Part shown: in pieces, positions 8,383 to 15,926 of the stretch | How the letters are laid out: each line of letters opens with the position of its first letter | Position numbering within the stretch: the first letter of the stretch is position 1 | Assembly (NCBI RefSeq): GCF_030464365.1 | Contig: NZ_VCYI01000021.1 | Coordinates: 1 to 35,689, forward strand | Direction of reading: 5' to 3' | Source of the DNA: Methanoculleus methanifontis | GTDB lineage: Archaea > Halobacteriota > Methanomicrobia > Methanomicrobiales > Methanoculleaceae | DNA: 35,689 nucleotides | Translations under genes and position numbers: made by a program | The notes under the pieces: generated by a model | Seen by the model: only the letters and a program-made list of their open reading frames with translations | What the model was told of the DNA's origin: nothing | The model's database searches: none

Positions 8383-8568
8383 GATGGAAATCCCCGTCCA
8401 GTGGACCGTGGGGATATCGCCATGACTGCCCCCGCCCCAGGGGGGTGGGAGGAGCGCGAAGCGCGGGCGGTGGGGGGGCGTAGGTAAAGCTTTACGGGGT
8501 AGAGACAGGAGAGGGGGTTGCACCCCCTCCCCGTCAGCCCCTCCCCGCGTGGCGATATCCGATGGAAA
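8383..8568. repeat. Dispersed repeat cluster: GATGGAAA/GGATATCGCC motifs and a G/C hairpin
   Basis: GGCGATATCCGATGGAAA at 8551-8568 recurs exactly at 29616-29633. Parts of it in inverted order occur at 8411-8420 (GGATATCGCC). GAGGGGGT (8511-8518) and ACCCCCTC (8522-8529) form a perfect 8-bp hairpin with a 3-base loop, preceded by GAGACAGG; the same arrangement occurs at 29488-29516. Short frames across this stretch appear to be by-products of the repeats. Confidence 0.65.
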
Positions 8569-8646
8569 GCCGTGGAAGGGCAAGTGATGGACAGAATATT
8601 CCAGGTTCTAGTACTTGTTGTCATCTAAACCTAAAATCCGACATCA

Positions 8647-8710
8647 CCTTCGCGGCTTCGCGTGAGACTGTACCGCCTCTATACCAAAACCTCACGCGAA
8701 GCCGCGAAGG
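8647..8710. repeat. Perfect 20-bp inverted repeat, dispersed palindromic element
   Basis: CCTTCGCGGCTTCGCGTGAG at 8647-8666 and its exact reverse complement at 8691-8710 are separated by 24 bases. The right arm is identical to 29351-29370. GAGACTGTA follows the left arm at both loci, so these are copies of one element. Confidence 0.8.
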
Positions 8711-8745
8711 ACGCGAAGACTGAGCGATACCTGCCGGCAACTTCA

Positions 8746-8773
8746 CTTCGCGGCTTCGCGCTCTTCGCGTGAG
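8746..8773. repeat. Partial third copy of the CTTCGCG element
   Basis: CTTCGCGGCTTCGCG followed by CTCTTCGCGTGAGAC repeats the left arm of the 8647 element with one extra unit inserted, 36 bases after that element ends. Confidence 0.65.
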
Positions 8774-9050
8774 ACCATGGTTTCCGTCCTGGTACATGCA
8801 AGAAATTTCTATAATAAGATGACACGGTGCACTAGATAGTTGATTAATCGTCTGAAATTCGAATCCGTTTGCTCCCCGGGCACTCCTCCCGGCACTTCCA
8901 CCCCCCACTCGATCCCCACTATGAAAGAACCGCCCTCACACTCAACCACCCCCCGCCCGGCTCCCCTCAACCGCGTGGAATAACCGCCCTTTCCCCTCTC
9001 GCCACCCCGCCAAATCCCGCTCGGGCTCACCCGCCCCTCCCGATCGATCC
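8774..9050. other. Gene-free stretch with a strongly C-skewed tract
   Basis: From about 8877 to 9050 the plus strand is dominated by C with very little G outside CG and GG steps. No gene with protein-like features is seen on either strand. The tract ends in the promoter of the next operon. Confidence 0.4.
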
Positions 9051-9060
9051 CCTTAAATAT
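9047..9060 (+). promoter_or_regulatory. TATA box of the coenzyme B/marker-protein operon
   Basis: CCCCTTAAATAT is a good archaeal TATA box about 45 bases ahead of the ATG at 9104. A GGTGA ribosome-binding site lies at 9096-9100. Confidence 0.55.
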
Positions 9061-9103
9061 CGTTATCAACGACATTCTTGTTAACGATTATTTCGGTGAC
9101 ATC

Positions 9104-10060
9104 ATGATTACGCTCACACCCGATGAAGTCAGGGCCCGGTTCGGGCGGTTGTTCTCGATGAAGTTCCTTGCCATGGTCGACCAGAACGCCGGTCTCGCGG
9201 AGATCCGCGAGCACTGCCGGGCCCGGGGGACCATCGAGTGGGACGCGGCGAACCGGGTGCGGGCGAAGGGCGCGGTCCGGTCCTGCCACGTCGAGGGCAC
9301 GACGATGACGATGATCGCCCGGCTGGGCGTATCGCCGGCGAACTTCGGGGCTGCCGGCCAGGAGATCGGCGGGCAGGCGCTCGAGGGGGTCGAGGTCGTC
9401 GGAGACGAAGTAGTGACGACCTGGTCGGGCATCGCGGGAGCGGGCGTCGGCGTCGCCGCCTGCCTTCCCCAGGCGCCGGGCGTGATCCGGGCGGAGTATC
9501 CTACCGAGGACGATCTCAAGATCGGCGGCGCCCGGGTCTGCCGGGTGCGGATCGTATCGCCGCTGTATGAGAAGGTGACGATCGGGATCGACGACACCGA
9601 TACCCGCGAGGAGGGTGCCACGTGGGTGCTTGCGCTCAAGTGCGCCGAGGCCTGCACGATCCCCGGGGTCGAGTACCTGGACATGCGCCTCGTGCAGTTG
9701 AACCCCGCGGTTCCGAAGAAGACCACCAACTGTGTCGGTTCGGCCCTGAACTTTGCCGTCCGGCCGGGCAAGGTGGACGAACTCCTCGAATACGTCCGCG
9801 ACTTCATCGAGTCGGAAGCGGTCAGCAACGATACCGGCATCGCCGTCTACCGCGGGATTGCGTTTACAGAAGAGTCCCCGTATCTCAAGCGGGTCAAGAC
9901 CGAGCTCCTGACGGTTGACGACGCGGAGGCGGAGGCGGCACGGATGGGCGTCCAATTCATCGACTCGACCGGGAGGAAGGGCAGAATCGGGGCTCTGGGT
10001 GCCGTTCTCTGGGGGAACAAAGGCGTTGAGGCGGCTGGATTGTATGGAGAGACTCTCTGA
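9104..10060 (+). CDS. Methanogen IGIDDTD-domain protein (TiaS-like fold), paralogue of the next gene
   Basis: The function is not known to me. The 318-residue product has a central IGIDDTDTREEGATWVLA motif at about residues 163-180, followed by NCVGSALNFAV and NDTGIAVYRGI. These motifs recur in the next gene and also resemble the DUF1743 region of tRNA(Ile2) agmatinylcytidine synthase (TiaS). The protein is too short for TiaS and lacks its zinc ribbon. The N-terminal half (FGRLFSMKFLAMVDQNAGL, then a Gly-rich WSGIAGAGVGVAAC) differs from the neighbour. It is the first gene of the operon and overlaps the next by 17 bases. ATP/nucleotide chemistry or RNA binding is possible from the TiaS relationship but is inference. 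Confidence 0.7.
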   Translation: MITLTPDEVRARFGRLFSMKFLAMVDQNAGLAEIREHCRARGTIEWDAANRVRAKGAVRSCHVEGTTMTMIARLGVSPANFGAAGQEIGGQALEGVEVVGDEVVTTWSGIAGAGVGVAACLPQAPGVIRAEYPTEDDLKIGGARVCRVRIVSPLYEKVTIGIDDTDTREEGATWVLALKCAEACTIPGVEYLDMRLVQLNPAVPKKTTNCVGSALNFAVRPGKVDELLEYVRDFIESEAVSNDTGIAVYRGIAFTEESPYLKRVKTELLTVDDAEAEAARMGVQFIDSTGRKGRIGALGAVLWGNKGVEAAGLYGETL

Positions 10061-10937
10061 TCCGTATACGATACGGTATCCGCAGATCGTGGCGGTGGCC
10101 GACGAAAGCGGCGGGCAGGTGGAACTCGTCGAGTTCTTCGACTGCACCGGCGGCGCGATGTGGGTGAAGCGGCACTACGCACAGAGCCCGCTCGTTAGCT
10201 CCATCCACACCGTGGGGTCGACCAACCGCTACCTCCTCTCGACCGGGAGCGCCGACCTCTCGCTCGAGGGCTCGGTCTTCCCGGCAGGGATCGCCGCCGT
10301 CGCCGTCAAAGAGGATGAGATCGCCGTCACCTACCGGGGGCTCGGCGGCGGGGGTGTGGGGGCGTCCATCTGTCGCGCCACGGCTCGCGGCGTCGTCCGC
10401 TGCGTGAGCGACCCTGCCGGTGGTGGGCGGCTCTCCGGCTCAACCGTCTGGCTTCCGCGGCGTGAGCGGGTGATCATCGGCATCGACGACACCGATACCC
10501 CCGAGGAGGGCGCCACCTGGACGCTCGCGCACAACATCGCACGCGCCGTCGAGGACGACCGTTCGCGCTACCTCTCCCACACCATCGTTCAGCTCTATCC
10601 TGTTCCCTACCGGACCAAGAACTGCGTCGCCATCGCCTGCGAGTTCGCCACTTCCGATCCCGAGGGGCTGATCAGGAACTACCGCGATCTCCTCGAAGAG
10701 TACACCCTCTCGGACGAGACCGGGATGGCGGTCTGGCGGGGGTTCGACCCCTCGCCGCTCGAAGAGTTCGGCTGCCGCGTGAAGCGGGGCGAGGTCTCCG
10801 CAGACGACCTTGCCGCCCTCGATGACCCGCGTCTCGCGATCGTCATGGACGGCCGGGGCGTGATCGGGGCGGTTGCGGCGATCCCGTTCTACACGCGATA
10901 TGAGGAGGCGCTGGCGCTATGGAATGGAAACGGCTGA
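10044..10937 (+). CDS. Methanogenesis marker protein 11
   Basis: The 297-residue product appears to be the protein known as methanogenesis marker 11, a family found in methanogens with no assigned function. The start is the ATG at 10044, within the end of the previous gene. The N-terminal half reads IVAVADESGG and VELVEFFDCTGGAMWVKRHY and then a Gly-rich RGLGGGGVGASIC. The second half has IGIDDTDTPEEGATWTLA, KNCVAIACEFA and DETGMAVWRGF. It shares the whole second half with the preceding gene. It overlaps the radical SAM gene by 19 bases. The exact family assignment of the two paralogues is from memory and could be swapped. Confidence 0.65.
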   Translation: MERLSDPYTIRYPQIVAVADESGGQVELVEFFDCTGGAMWVKRHYAQSPLVSSIHTVGSTNRYLLSTGSADLSLEGSVFPAGIAAVAVKEDEIAVTYRGLGGGGVGASICRATARGVVRCVSDPAGGGRLSGSTVWLPRRERVIIGIDDTDTPEEGATWTLAHNIARAVEDDRSRYLSHTIVQLYPVPYRTKNCVAIACEFATSDPEGLIRNYRDLLEEYTLSDETGMAVWRGFDPSPLEEFGCRVKRGEVSADDLAALDDPRLAIVMDGRGVIGAVAAIPFYTRYEEALALWNGNG

Positions 10938-11890
10938 AAGCCCGGGTGCTCGAGGCAGGCTCCGTCCGCCTCTCCGGCAAGCCATCAGACGAATACGTAT
11001 CGCGCTCCGCCGCCGGCCCCTCGGCCGGGACGCCCGGTTCACTCTTCTTCTCCCCCGTCGCCGGCCGGCGTCTCCGGGCCGGCATCGATGATACCAGCCC
11101 CATCGAGATCGTTCACCGGGGAGGCGGCGCGGCCGACCTCCTTGTCGACGGCGAATCCGTTGCCGGCCGGCTCGAACCCGCCGCTCTCCACTGCCCCCGC
11201 CAGGCCTACATCACGATCAGCGGGACGTGTATCTTCCACTGTCGCTACTGCCCGGTGCCGGCGCTCCCCGGACGGCGAAAGGAGATCGACGAGATCGTCC
11301 GCATGGTCGAGAGCGTCGCCGACCGGATCGATGCCATCGCGATCACGAGCGGCGTCGCCTCCTCGATCGAGGAGGAGGAGGCGTACGTCACCGAGGTCGT
11401 TTCGGCGCTCCGCCCGTTCGGTCTTCCCATCGGCGTCTCGATCTACCCCTGCCCCGGGACTCCGGCCCGGCTTCACGCTCTCGGCGTCGTCGAGGTGAAG
11501 TTCAACATCGAGGCGGCGACGGAGGCGCTCTTCTCGGAGATGTGCCCCGGCCTCTCGTGGGAAGGGGTCCGGGAGGCCCTCTCGTCCTCCGTCGCGCTCT
11601 TCGGGCGGGGGAGGGTCTACTCCAACGTCATCATCGGCCTCGGCGAGACCGACGAAGACCTGGCGCGGGTGATAGAAGACCTCGCCGCCATCGGGGTCAT
11701 CCCGGTTCTGCGCCCCCTCACCCCGGCGGCGTCTCTTGCGGGGATGCCGCGCCCCTCCGCCGAACGGCTGCTCTCGCTCTTTGAGGTTCACGGGAGGATC
11801 CTTCGCCGGGCGGGGCTCGACCCCCGCCGGGCGCTGACGATGTGTGCGGCGTGCACCGGGTGCGATCTTACGCCGGGGAGGGACGCATGA
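10919..11890 (+). CDS. Radical SAM protein with C-terminal CxxCxxC motif
   Basis: The 323-residue product has the radical SAM cluster motif CX3CX2C (Cys104, Cys108, Cys111 in GTCIFHCRYCP), which binds a [4Fe-4S] cluster and S-adenosylmethionine. A barrel with IAITSGV, VKFNIEAATEALF and SNVIIGLGET follows, as in biotin-synthase-like proteins. The C-terminus has CAACTGC (Cys309, Cys312, Cys315), which could bind a second cluster. The first 85 residues are a separate small domain I do not recognise. It is translationally coupled to both neighbours (19-base overlap before, ATGA after). The substrate is unknown; linkage with aks genes suggests a role around coenzyme B or another methanogen cofactor. 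Confidence 0.8.
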   Translation: MEWKRLKARVLEAGSVRLSGKPSDEYVSRSAAGPSAGTPGSLFFSPVAGRRLRAGIDDTSPIEIVHRGGGAADLLVDGESVAGRLEPAALHCPRQAYITISGTCIFHCRYCPVPALPGRRKEIDEIVRMVESVADRIDAIAITSGVASSIEEEEAYVTEVVSALRPFGLPIGVSIYPCPGTPARLHALGVVEVKFNIEAATEALFSEMCPGLSWEGVREALSSSVALFGRGRVYSNVIIGLGETDEDLARVIEDLAAIGVIPVLRPLTPAASLAGMPRPSAERLLSLFEVHGRILRRAGLDPRRALTMCAACTGCDLTPGRDA

Positions 11891-13146
11891 AGGGCGCCGA
11901 AGCGCTCGCCCGGGCGATCCGGCAGTCGGCGGACCGGTGCTACGCCGTCCCCGGCTACCCGGTATCGGAGGTTGCCGCCCTGGCGGGGGCCTCGAACACC
12001 GTCAACGAGAAGACGGCGCTCGAGTATGCCCTCGGCGACTCCCTCTCCGGGCGGAGGGCCGCGGTCTTCGTCAAGCACGTCGGCCTCAACGCCTGCGCCG
12101 ACCCGCTCGTTCACGCCACCGCCCAGGGCCTCCGGTCGGGTGTTGTGATCGTCGCCGCCGACGACGTCGGTGCGGCGGCTTCGGACGTCGTGCAGGACTC
12201 CCGCTACTACGGCGAGGTGGCCCGGGTTCCGGTTCTGGAGCCCGACGGCGAGACGCTCGGCCTTGCCGTCGACGCGGCGTTCGAGGCCTCGGAGGCATTC
12301 TCGCGGGTTGCCATCGTCAGGGTCACGCCCGCCTTGCTGGACGCGGACGTGCCCGAACCTCTCTCATCTCCCCGGCGGCGCCGGGAGGGGTGTCTCGCCG
12401 ACCCCGGACTCACGATGGCCGGCCGGGCGCTGATGGCCGACTGCCGGACCGCGGCGATGTTTGCCTGGTCGCGTTCCTCGCCGCTGAACCGGTTCTCGGG
12501 CGCCAGATTCCGTCCCGTCACCGTCTACCCGCCGCCGGCTGACCCGGACGTGCTCGCCTCGCTCCACGAGACCGGTCGCCCCTTCCTCCGGGAGCACCGG
12601 CTGCTCGATCCGCCTGAAGCCGCCGGGGAGCCGGAACGGTTATCCGGCCGCGGCTACTACCGGACGTTCTGCCGGAACTGCCCGTTCCACCCGACCCTTG
12701 CCATCCTCCGCGAACGTGGGCTGCGGGCGGCCTGCGACGCCGGGTGCGCGATCCTTGCGATGAACCCGCCCTACCGCATCGGCATCGCCACCTACGGCCT
12801 CGGGTCGTCGGTCGCCGTGGCCGCGACCGGTCCGGGCGTCGCGCTCACCGGCGACTACGCGCTCCTGCATTCGGGGTTGAACGCCCTCATCGACGTCTAC
12901 GAACGCAAACTCCCGCTCCTCTGTATCGTCTTTGCGAACAACCGGATGGGGATGACCGGCGGTCACCCCGTCCCCGACATCCTTCGCTACATCGGCTGGG
13001 CAAACCCGGTCGTCTGCGCCGCAGACGACATCGCGGCGCTTCGCCGGGTTCTCGTCGTCCCACAGGACGGCCCCCGGACGATGGTGATCGAAGGCTCCTG
13101 CCCTGAAGGTGAGACCCATGAAACCGTGGAATATCGAGATCTGTGA
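11887..13146 (+). CDS. Thiamine-diphosphate enzyme related to IorA, without ferredoxin domain
   Basis: The 419-residue product resembles the alpha subunit of indolepyruvate ferredoxin oxidoreductase. The N-terminal pyrimidine-binding domain has NEKTALEYALG with the expected catalytic Glu41 and the KHVGLNACADPL block. FCRNCPFHPT lies near residue 261. The TPP-binding motif GDYALLHSGLNAL followed by FANNRMGMTGGHP lies at about 322-360. IorA has some 600 residues and two C-terminal [4Fe-4S] clusters; this protein stops after the TPP domain and has no such cysteines, and no iorB is present. A non-oxidative 2-oxoacid decarboxylase is therefore more likely than an oxidoreductase. The start ATG overlaps the radical SAM stop (ATGA) with GGAGGG ahead of it; the end overlaps aksA by 29 bases. 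2-Oxosuberate is a plausible substrate, by inference. Confidence 0.8.
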   Translation: MKGAEALARAIRQSADRCYAVPGYPVSEVAALAGASNTVNEKTALEYALGDSLSGRRAAVFVKHVGLNACADPLVHATAQGLRSGVVIVAADDVGAAASDVVQDSRYYGEVARVPVLEPDGETLGLAVDAAFEASEAFSRVAIVRVTPALLDADVPEPLSSPRRRREGCLADPGLTMAGRALMADCRTAAMFAWSRSSPLNRFSGARFRPVTVYPPPADPDVLASLHETGRPFLREHRLLDPPEAAGEPERLSGRGYYRTFCRNCPFHPTLAILRERGLRAACDAGCAILAMNPPYRIGIATYGLGSSVAVAATGPGVALTGDYALLHSGLNALIDVYERKLPLLCIVFANNRMGMTGGHPVPDILRYIGWANPVVCAADDIAALRRVLVVPQDGPRTMVIEGSCPEGETHETVEYRDL

Positions 13147-14248
13147 TGTAACGCTGCGAGACGGGGAGCAGACTCCCGGCGTCTCGTTTACCCGCGATGA
13201 GAAGATGACGATCGCGGCATTGCTCGACGAGATCGGCGTGGAGGTGATCGAGGCCGGGTTTCCCGTGGTCTCCGCGGCGGAGAAGGAGTGCGTCGCGGCC
13301 ATCGCCCGGGCTGGTCTATCTGCCCGGGTCTGCTGTCTCGCACGGGCGCTCAAGCCCGATATCGAGGCGGCGCTCGACTGCGATGTGGATATGGTCAGCA
13401 TATTCTTCGCGACCTCTGATCTTCACATCCGGCACAAGTACCGAAAATCCCGCGAAGAGGTGCTCGACGGCGCTCTCGACATGGTGGAGTTCGCCGCCGA
13501 TCACGGCGTGCAGGTGCGGTTCGCCGCCGAAGACGCTTCGCGAACCGACCCGGCGTTTCTCATCGAGATGTATACTCGTGGCGTCGAGCGCGGCGCGAAC
13601 CTCGTCAGTTTCGCGGATACCGTCGGCTGCCTCACGCCGCTCGAGATTCACGCGGTCGTCACCCGTCTCCTCGATGCGGCCCCCCTCCCGCTCTGTATCC
13701 ACTGCCACAACGACCTCGGGCTTGCGACGGCAAACACCGTCACGGCCGCGGCCGCCGGGGCGTTCCAGCTCCACACCACCGTCAACGGCATCGGGGAGCG
13801 TGCGGGCAACGCGGCACTCGAACAGGTGCTCGCCGTCCTGCGGCTGAAGGGCGGCGTCGACCGCTACGACCTCTCCCGCCTGCAGGAGATCTCGCGCCTG
13901 GTCGCCCGGTGCTCGGGCATTACCCCGGAACGCACCCGGCCGGTCGTCGGCGAGAATGCGTTTGCTCACGAGAGCGGCATCCATATCGCCGCGATCCTCT
14001 GCGATCCGTTGACCTACGAGTACGTCCCGCCGGAACTGGTGGGCGGTGAGCGGCGCTTCGTCCTCGGGAAGCATACGGGGAGGCGGGCGCTCGAACACGT
14101 CGCGAAGGCCTATGGGTTCGACCTCTCCGACGACGAGGCGCGGTGGGTGCTCGAGCAGGTCAAACAGAAGAGCGAGGGCAAGTGCAGCGTCACCCGCGAG
14201 GTGCTCTGCAATCTTCTGCGAGCGGCAAAGGAGGGGATTGTCCAGTGA
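13118..14248 (+). CDS. aksA: Homocitrate synthase family enzyme (AksA), coenzyme B biosynthesis
   Basis: AksA condenses acetyl-CoA with 2-oxoglutarate and with its one- and two-carbon longer homologues, starting the chain extension to 2-oxosuberate. The 376-residue product has DVTLRDGEQTPGV near the N-terminus, the metal-binding HCHNDLGLA with two His near residue 200, and NGIGERAGNAALEQV after it. All are hallmarks of the homocitrate/isopropylmalate synthase family. It lacks the long C-terminal leucine-regulatory domain of LeuA (about 500 residues). The ATG at 13118 has AAGGTGAG ahead of it. AksD, aksE and aksF follow in the same transcript, which favours AksA over other family members. Confidence 0.92.
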   Translation: MKPWNIEICDVTLRDGEQTPGVSFTRDEKMTIAALLDEIGVEVIEAGFPVVSAAEKECVAAIARAGLSARVCCLARALKPDIEAALDCDVDMVSIFFATSDLHIRHKYRKSREEVLDGALDMVEFAADHGVQVRFAAEDASRTDPAFLIEMYTRGVERGANLVSFADTVGCLTPLEIHAVVTRLLDAAPLPLCIHCHNDLGLATANTVTAAAAGAFQLHTTVNGIGERAGNAALEQVLAVLRLKGGVDRYDLSRLQEISRLVARCSGITPERTRPVVGENAFAHESGIHIAAILCDPLTYEYVPPELVGGERRFVLGKHTGRRALEHVAKAYGFDLSDDEARWVLEQVKQKSEGKCSVTREVLCNLLRAAKEGIVQ

Positions 14249-15456
14249 GCACGCTCTCCGAAGCGTTCCTCGGCGCGCCGGCGGGGGAATACGTGGATCG
14301 AGAGGTCGATATAGCCTTTGCCCACGACGGGACCGGCGTCCTCGCCCGGGAAGCGCTCCGGGAGATGGGGGTGGAGCGGCTCCCGCACCCCGACCGCCTG
14401 CGCCTGGTCTTCGACCACATCGTCCCGGCGAACACCGGGACGACGGCGACGCTTCAGGCCGAGCTCCGCGAGTACGCCGGGGTATCGGGGATCGCGCTCT
14501 CGGATGCCGGCGGGGGGATCTGCCACCAGGTGATGAGCGAAGGGGTCGTCCGGCCCGGGATGATCGTCGTCGGCGCCGATTCCCATACCTGCACCCTCGG
14601 TGCCTTCGGCGCGTTCGCTACCGGGGTAGGGGCGACCGATATGGCGGCGATCTGGGCTTCGGGGGAGACGTGGTTCCGCGTCCCGGAGACGATCGCGGTC
14701 AACCTGGAAGGGCGGCTCTCCGGCGCTTCGGAGCCAAAAGACGTCGCTCTCGCCTACGTCGCGGACCTCGGGATGGAAGGCGCGACCTACCGGGCGCTGG
14801 AGTTCGTGGGCGACGGGGCGGCAGGGATCTCCATGGACGGGCGGCTGACGCTCTCGAACATGGCGGTCGAGACCGGGGCGAAGACAGGTATGTTCTACGC
14901 CGATCCGGTCACCGTCCGCTACCTCGCGGACCACGGGGTTGCGGCCTCGCCGCAGGTGCCGGAGGACAGCCACTACGAACGGACGGTCGCGATCGATCTC
15001 GCCGATATCGTGCCTCTCGTCGCGGTCCCGCACCGGGTGGATACCGTCTGCGAGGCCGAAGAGGTCGCGGGCACGCACCTCGACCAGGTCTTTGTCGGCA
15101 CCTGCACGAACGGCCGCTACGAAGACCTTGCCCGGTTCGCCAGGATCGTCCGGGGGAAGAAGGTGGCCGTCCGAACCCTGGTGTTCCCCGCATCCCGTTC
15201 GGTGCTCTCCCGGGCAATCGCCACCGGCGTCCTTGCCGATATCGTGGATGCGGGCTGTGTGGTAGGATCGCCCGGGTGCGGGCCGTGTCTCGGGGCGCAC
15301 GCCGGGGTGCTCGGGGAGGGGGAGGTCTGCCTCTCCACCGCCAACCGGAACTTCAAGAACCGGATGGGCGTGGGCGGCGAGATCTACCTCTCGTCGGTCG
15401 CCACCGCCGCAGCGAGCGCGATTACGGGTGTCATAACCGTGCCGGAGGTGGTATGA
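14245..15456 (+). CDS. aksD: Homoaconitase large subunit (AksD)
   Basis: AksD with AksE isomerises (R)-homocitrate and its longer homologues to the corresponding homoisocitrates. The 403-residue product has GADSHTCTLGAFGAFATG, VGTCTNGRYEDL and SPGCGPCLGAHAG, which include the three cysteines of the aconitase [4Fe-4S] cluster. The start is a GTG at 14245 in a GTGA overlap with the aksA stop; an in-frame extension further upstream would lie wholly inside aksA. The sequence alone does not separate homoaconitase from isopropylmalate isomerase; the aksE substrate loop and the operon do. Confidence 0.92.
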   Translation: MSTLSEAFLGAPAGEYVDREVDIAFAHDGTGVLAREALREMGVERLPHPDRLRLVFDHIVPANTGTTATLQAELREYAGVSGIALSDAGGGICHQVMSEGVVRPGMIVVGADSHTCTLGAFGAFATGVGATDMAAIWASGETWFRVPETIAVNLEGRLSGASEPKDVALAYVADLGMEGATYRALEFVGDGAAGISMDGRLTLSNMAVETGAKTGMFYADPVTVRYLADHGVAASPQVPEDSHYERTVAIDLADIVPLVAVPHRVDTVCEAEEVAGTHLDQVFVGTCTNGRYEDLARFARIVRGKKVAVRTLVFPASRSVLSRAIATGVLADIVDAGCVVGSPGCGPCLGAHAGVLGEGEVCLSTANRNFKNRMGVGGEIYLSSVATAAASAITGVITVPEVV

Positions 15457-15926
15457 TGCAGGGCACCGGGCCGGCAATCTGTCTCGGGAACGACATCGAC
15501 ACCGACCTCATCATCGCGGGCCGCTACCTCCGGACGAAAGACCGCTCGGTCTGGGCGGAGCACGTCTTCGAGGACCTCGACCCGATGCTCGCTTCCCGCC
15601 TTTCGGGATCGGTCATCGTCGCCGGGAGGAACATGGGCTGCGGGTCGTCCCGCGAGCAGGCGGTGGTCGCTCTCCGCGAGGCAGGGGTGGTTGCGGTCGT
15701 CGCGGAGTCGTTCGCCCGCATCTTCTTCAGGAACGCCGTCAACGTCGGCCTGCCGGTGATCGAGGCCTCTGTCGCCTGCACCGACAGCGCCCGCGTCGCT
15801 TTCGACCTCGATAGCGGGTGGGTGGAGGTGGATGGGAAACGGTATCCCGCCCGCCCGCTTTCGGAAAAGATGGTCGGCATCCTCCGGGCCGGAGGGATGG
15901 TTCCCTACTGGAGGTCGTGCCGATGA
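15453..15926 (+). CDS. aksE: Homoaconitase small subunit (AksE)
   Basis: The 157-residue product carries the swivelling domain of the aconitase fold. DIDTDLIIAGRYLRT at residues 14-28 includes the loop YLRT (25-28). In methanogen homoaconitase YLRT is reported as the form of this loop, whereas isopropylmalate isomerases have other residues there, so the sequence supports homoaconitase. GCGSSREQA near residue 60 is the substrate-binding motif. The ATG overlaps the aksD stop (ATGA) behind GGAGGTGG, and the end overlaps the next gene by four bases. Confidence 0.92.
   Translation: MMQGTGPAICLGNDIDTDLIIAGRYLRTKDRSVWAEHVFEDLDPMLASRLSGSVIVAGRNMGCGSSREQAVVALREAGVVAVVAESFARIFFRNAVNVGLPVIEASVACTDSARVAFDLDSGWVEVDGKRYPARPLSEKMVGILRAGGMVPYWRSCR

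Noticed and set aside
7303-8583. 426-codon minus-strand frame opposite ftr
   Set aside because: ftr is unmistakable on the plus strand; the frame runs through the repeat region as well.
14110-15477. 455-codon minus-strand frame opposite aksD
   Set aside because: aksD has all aconitase motifs on the plus strand; the antisense product has none.
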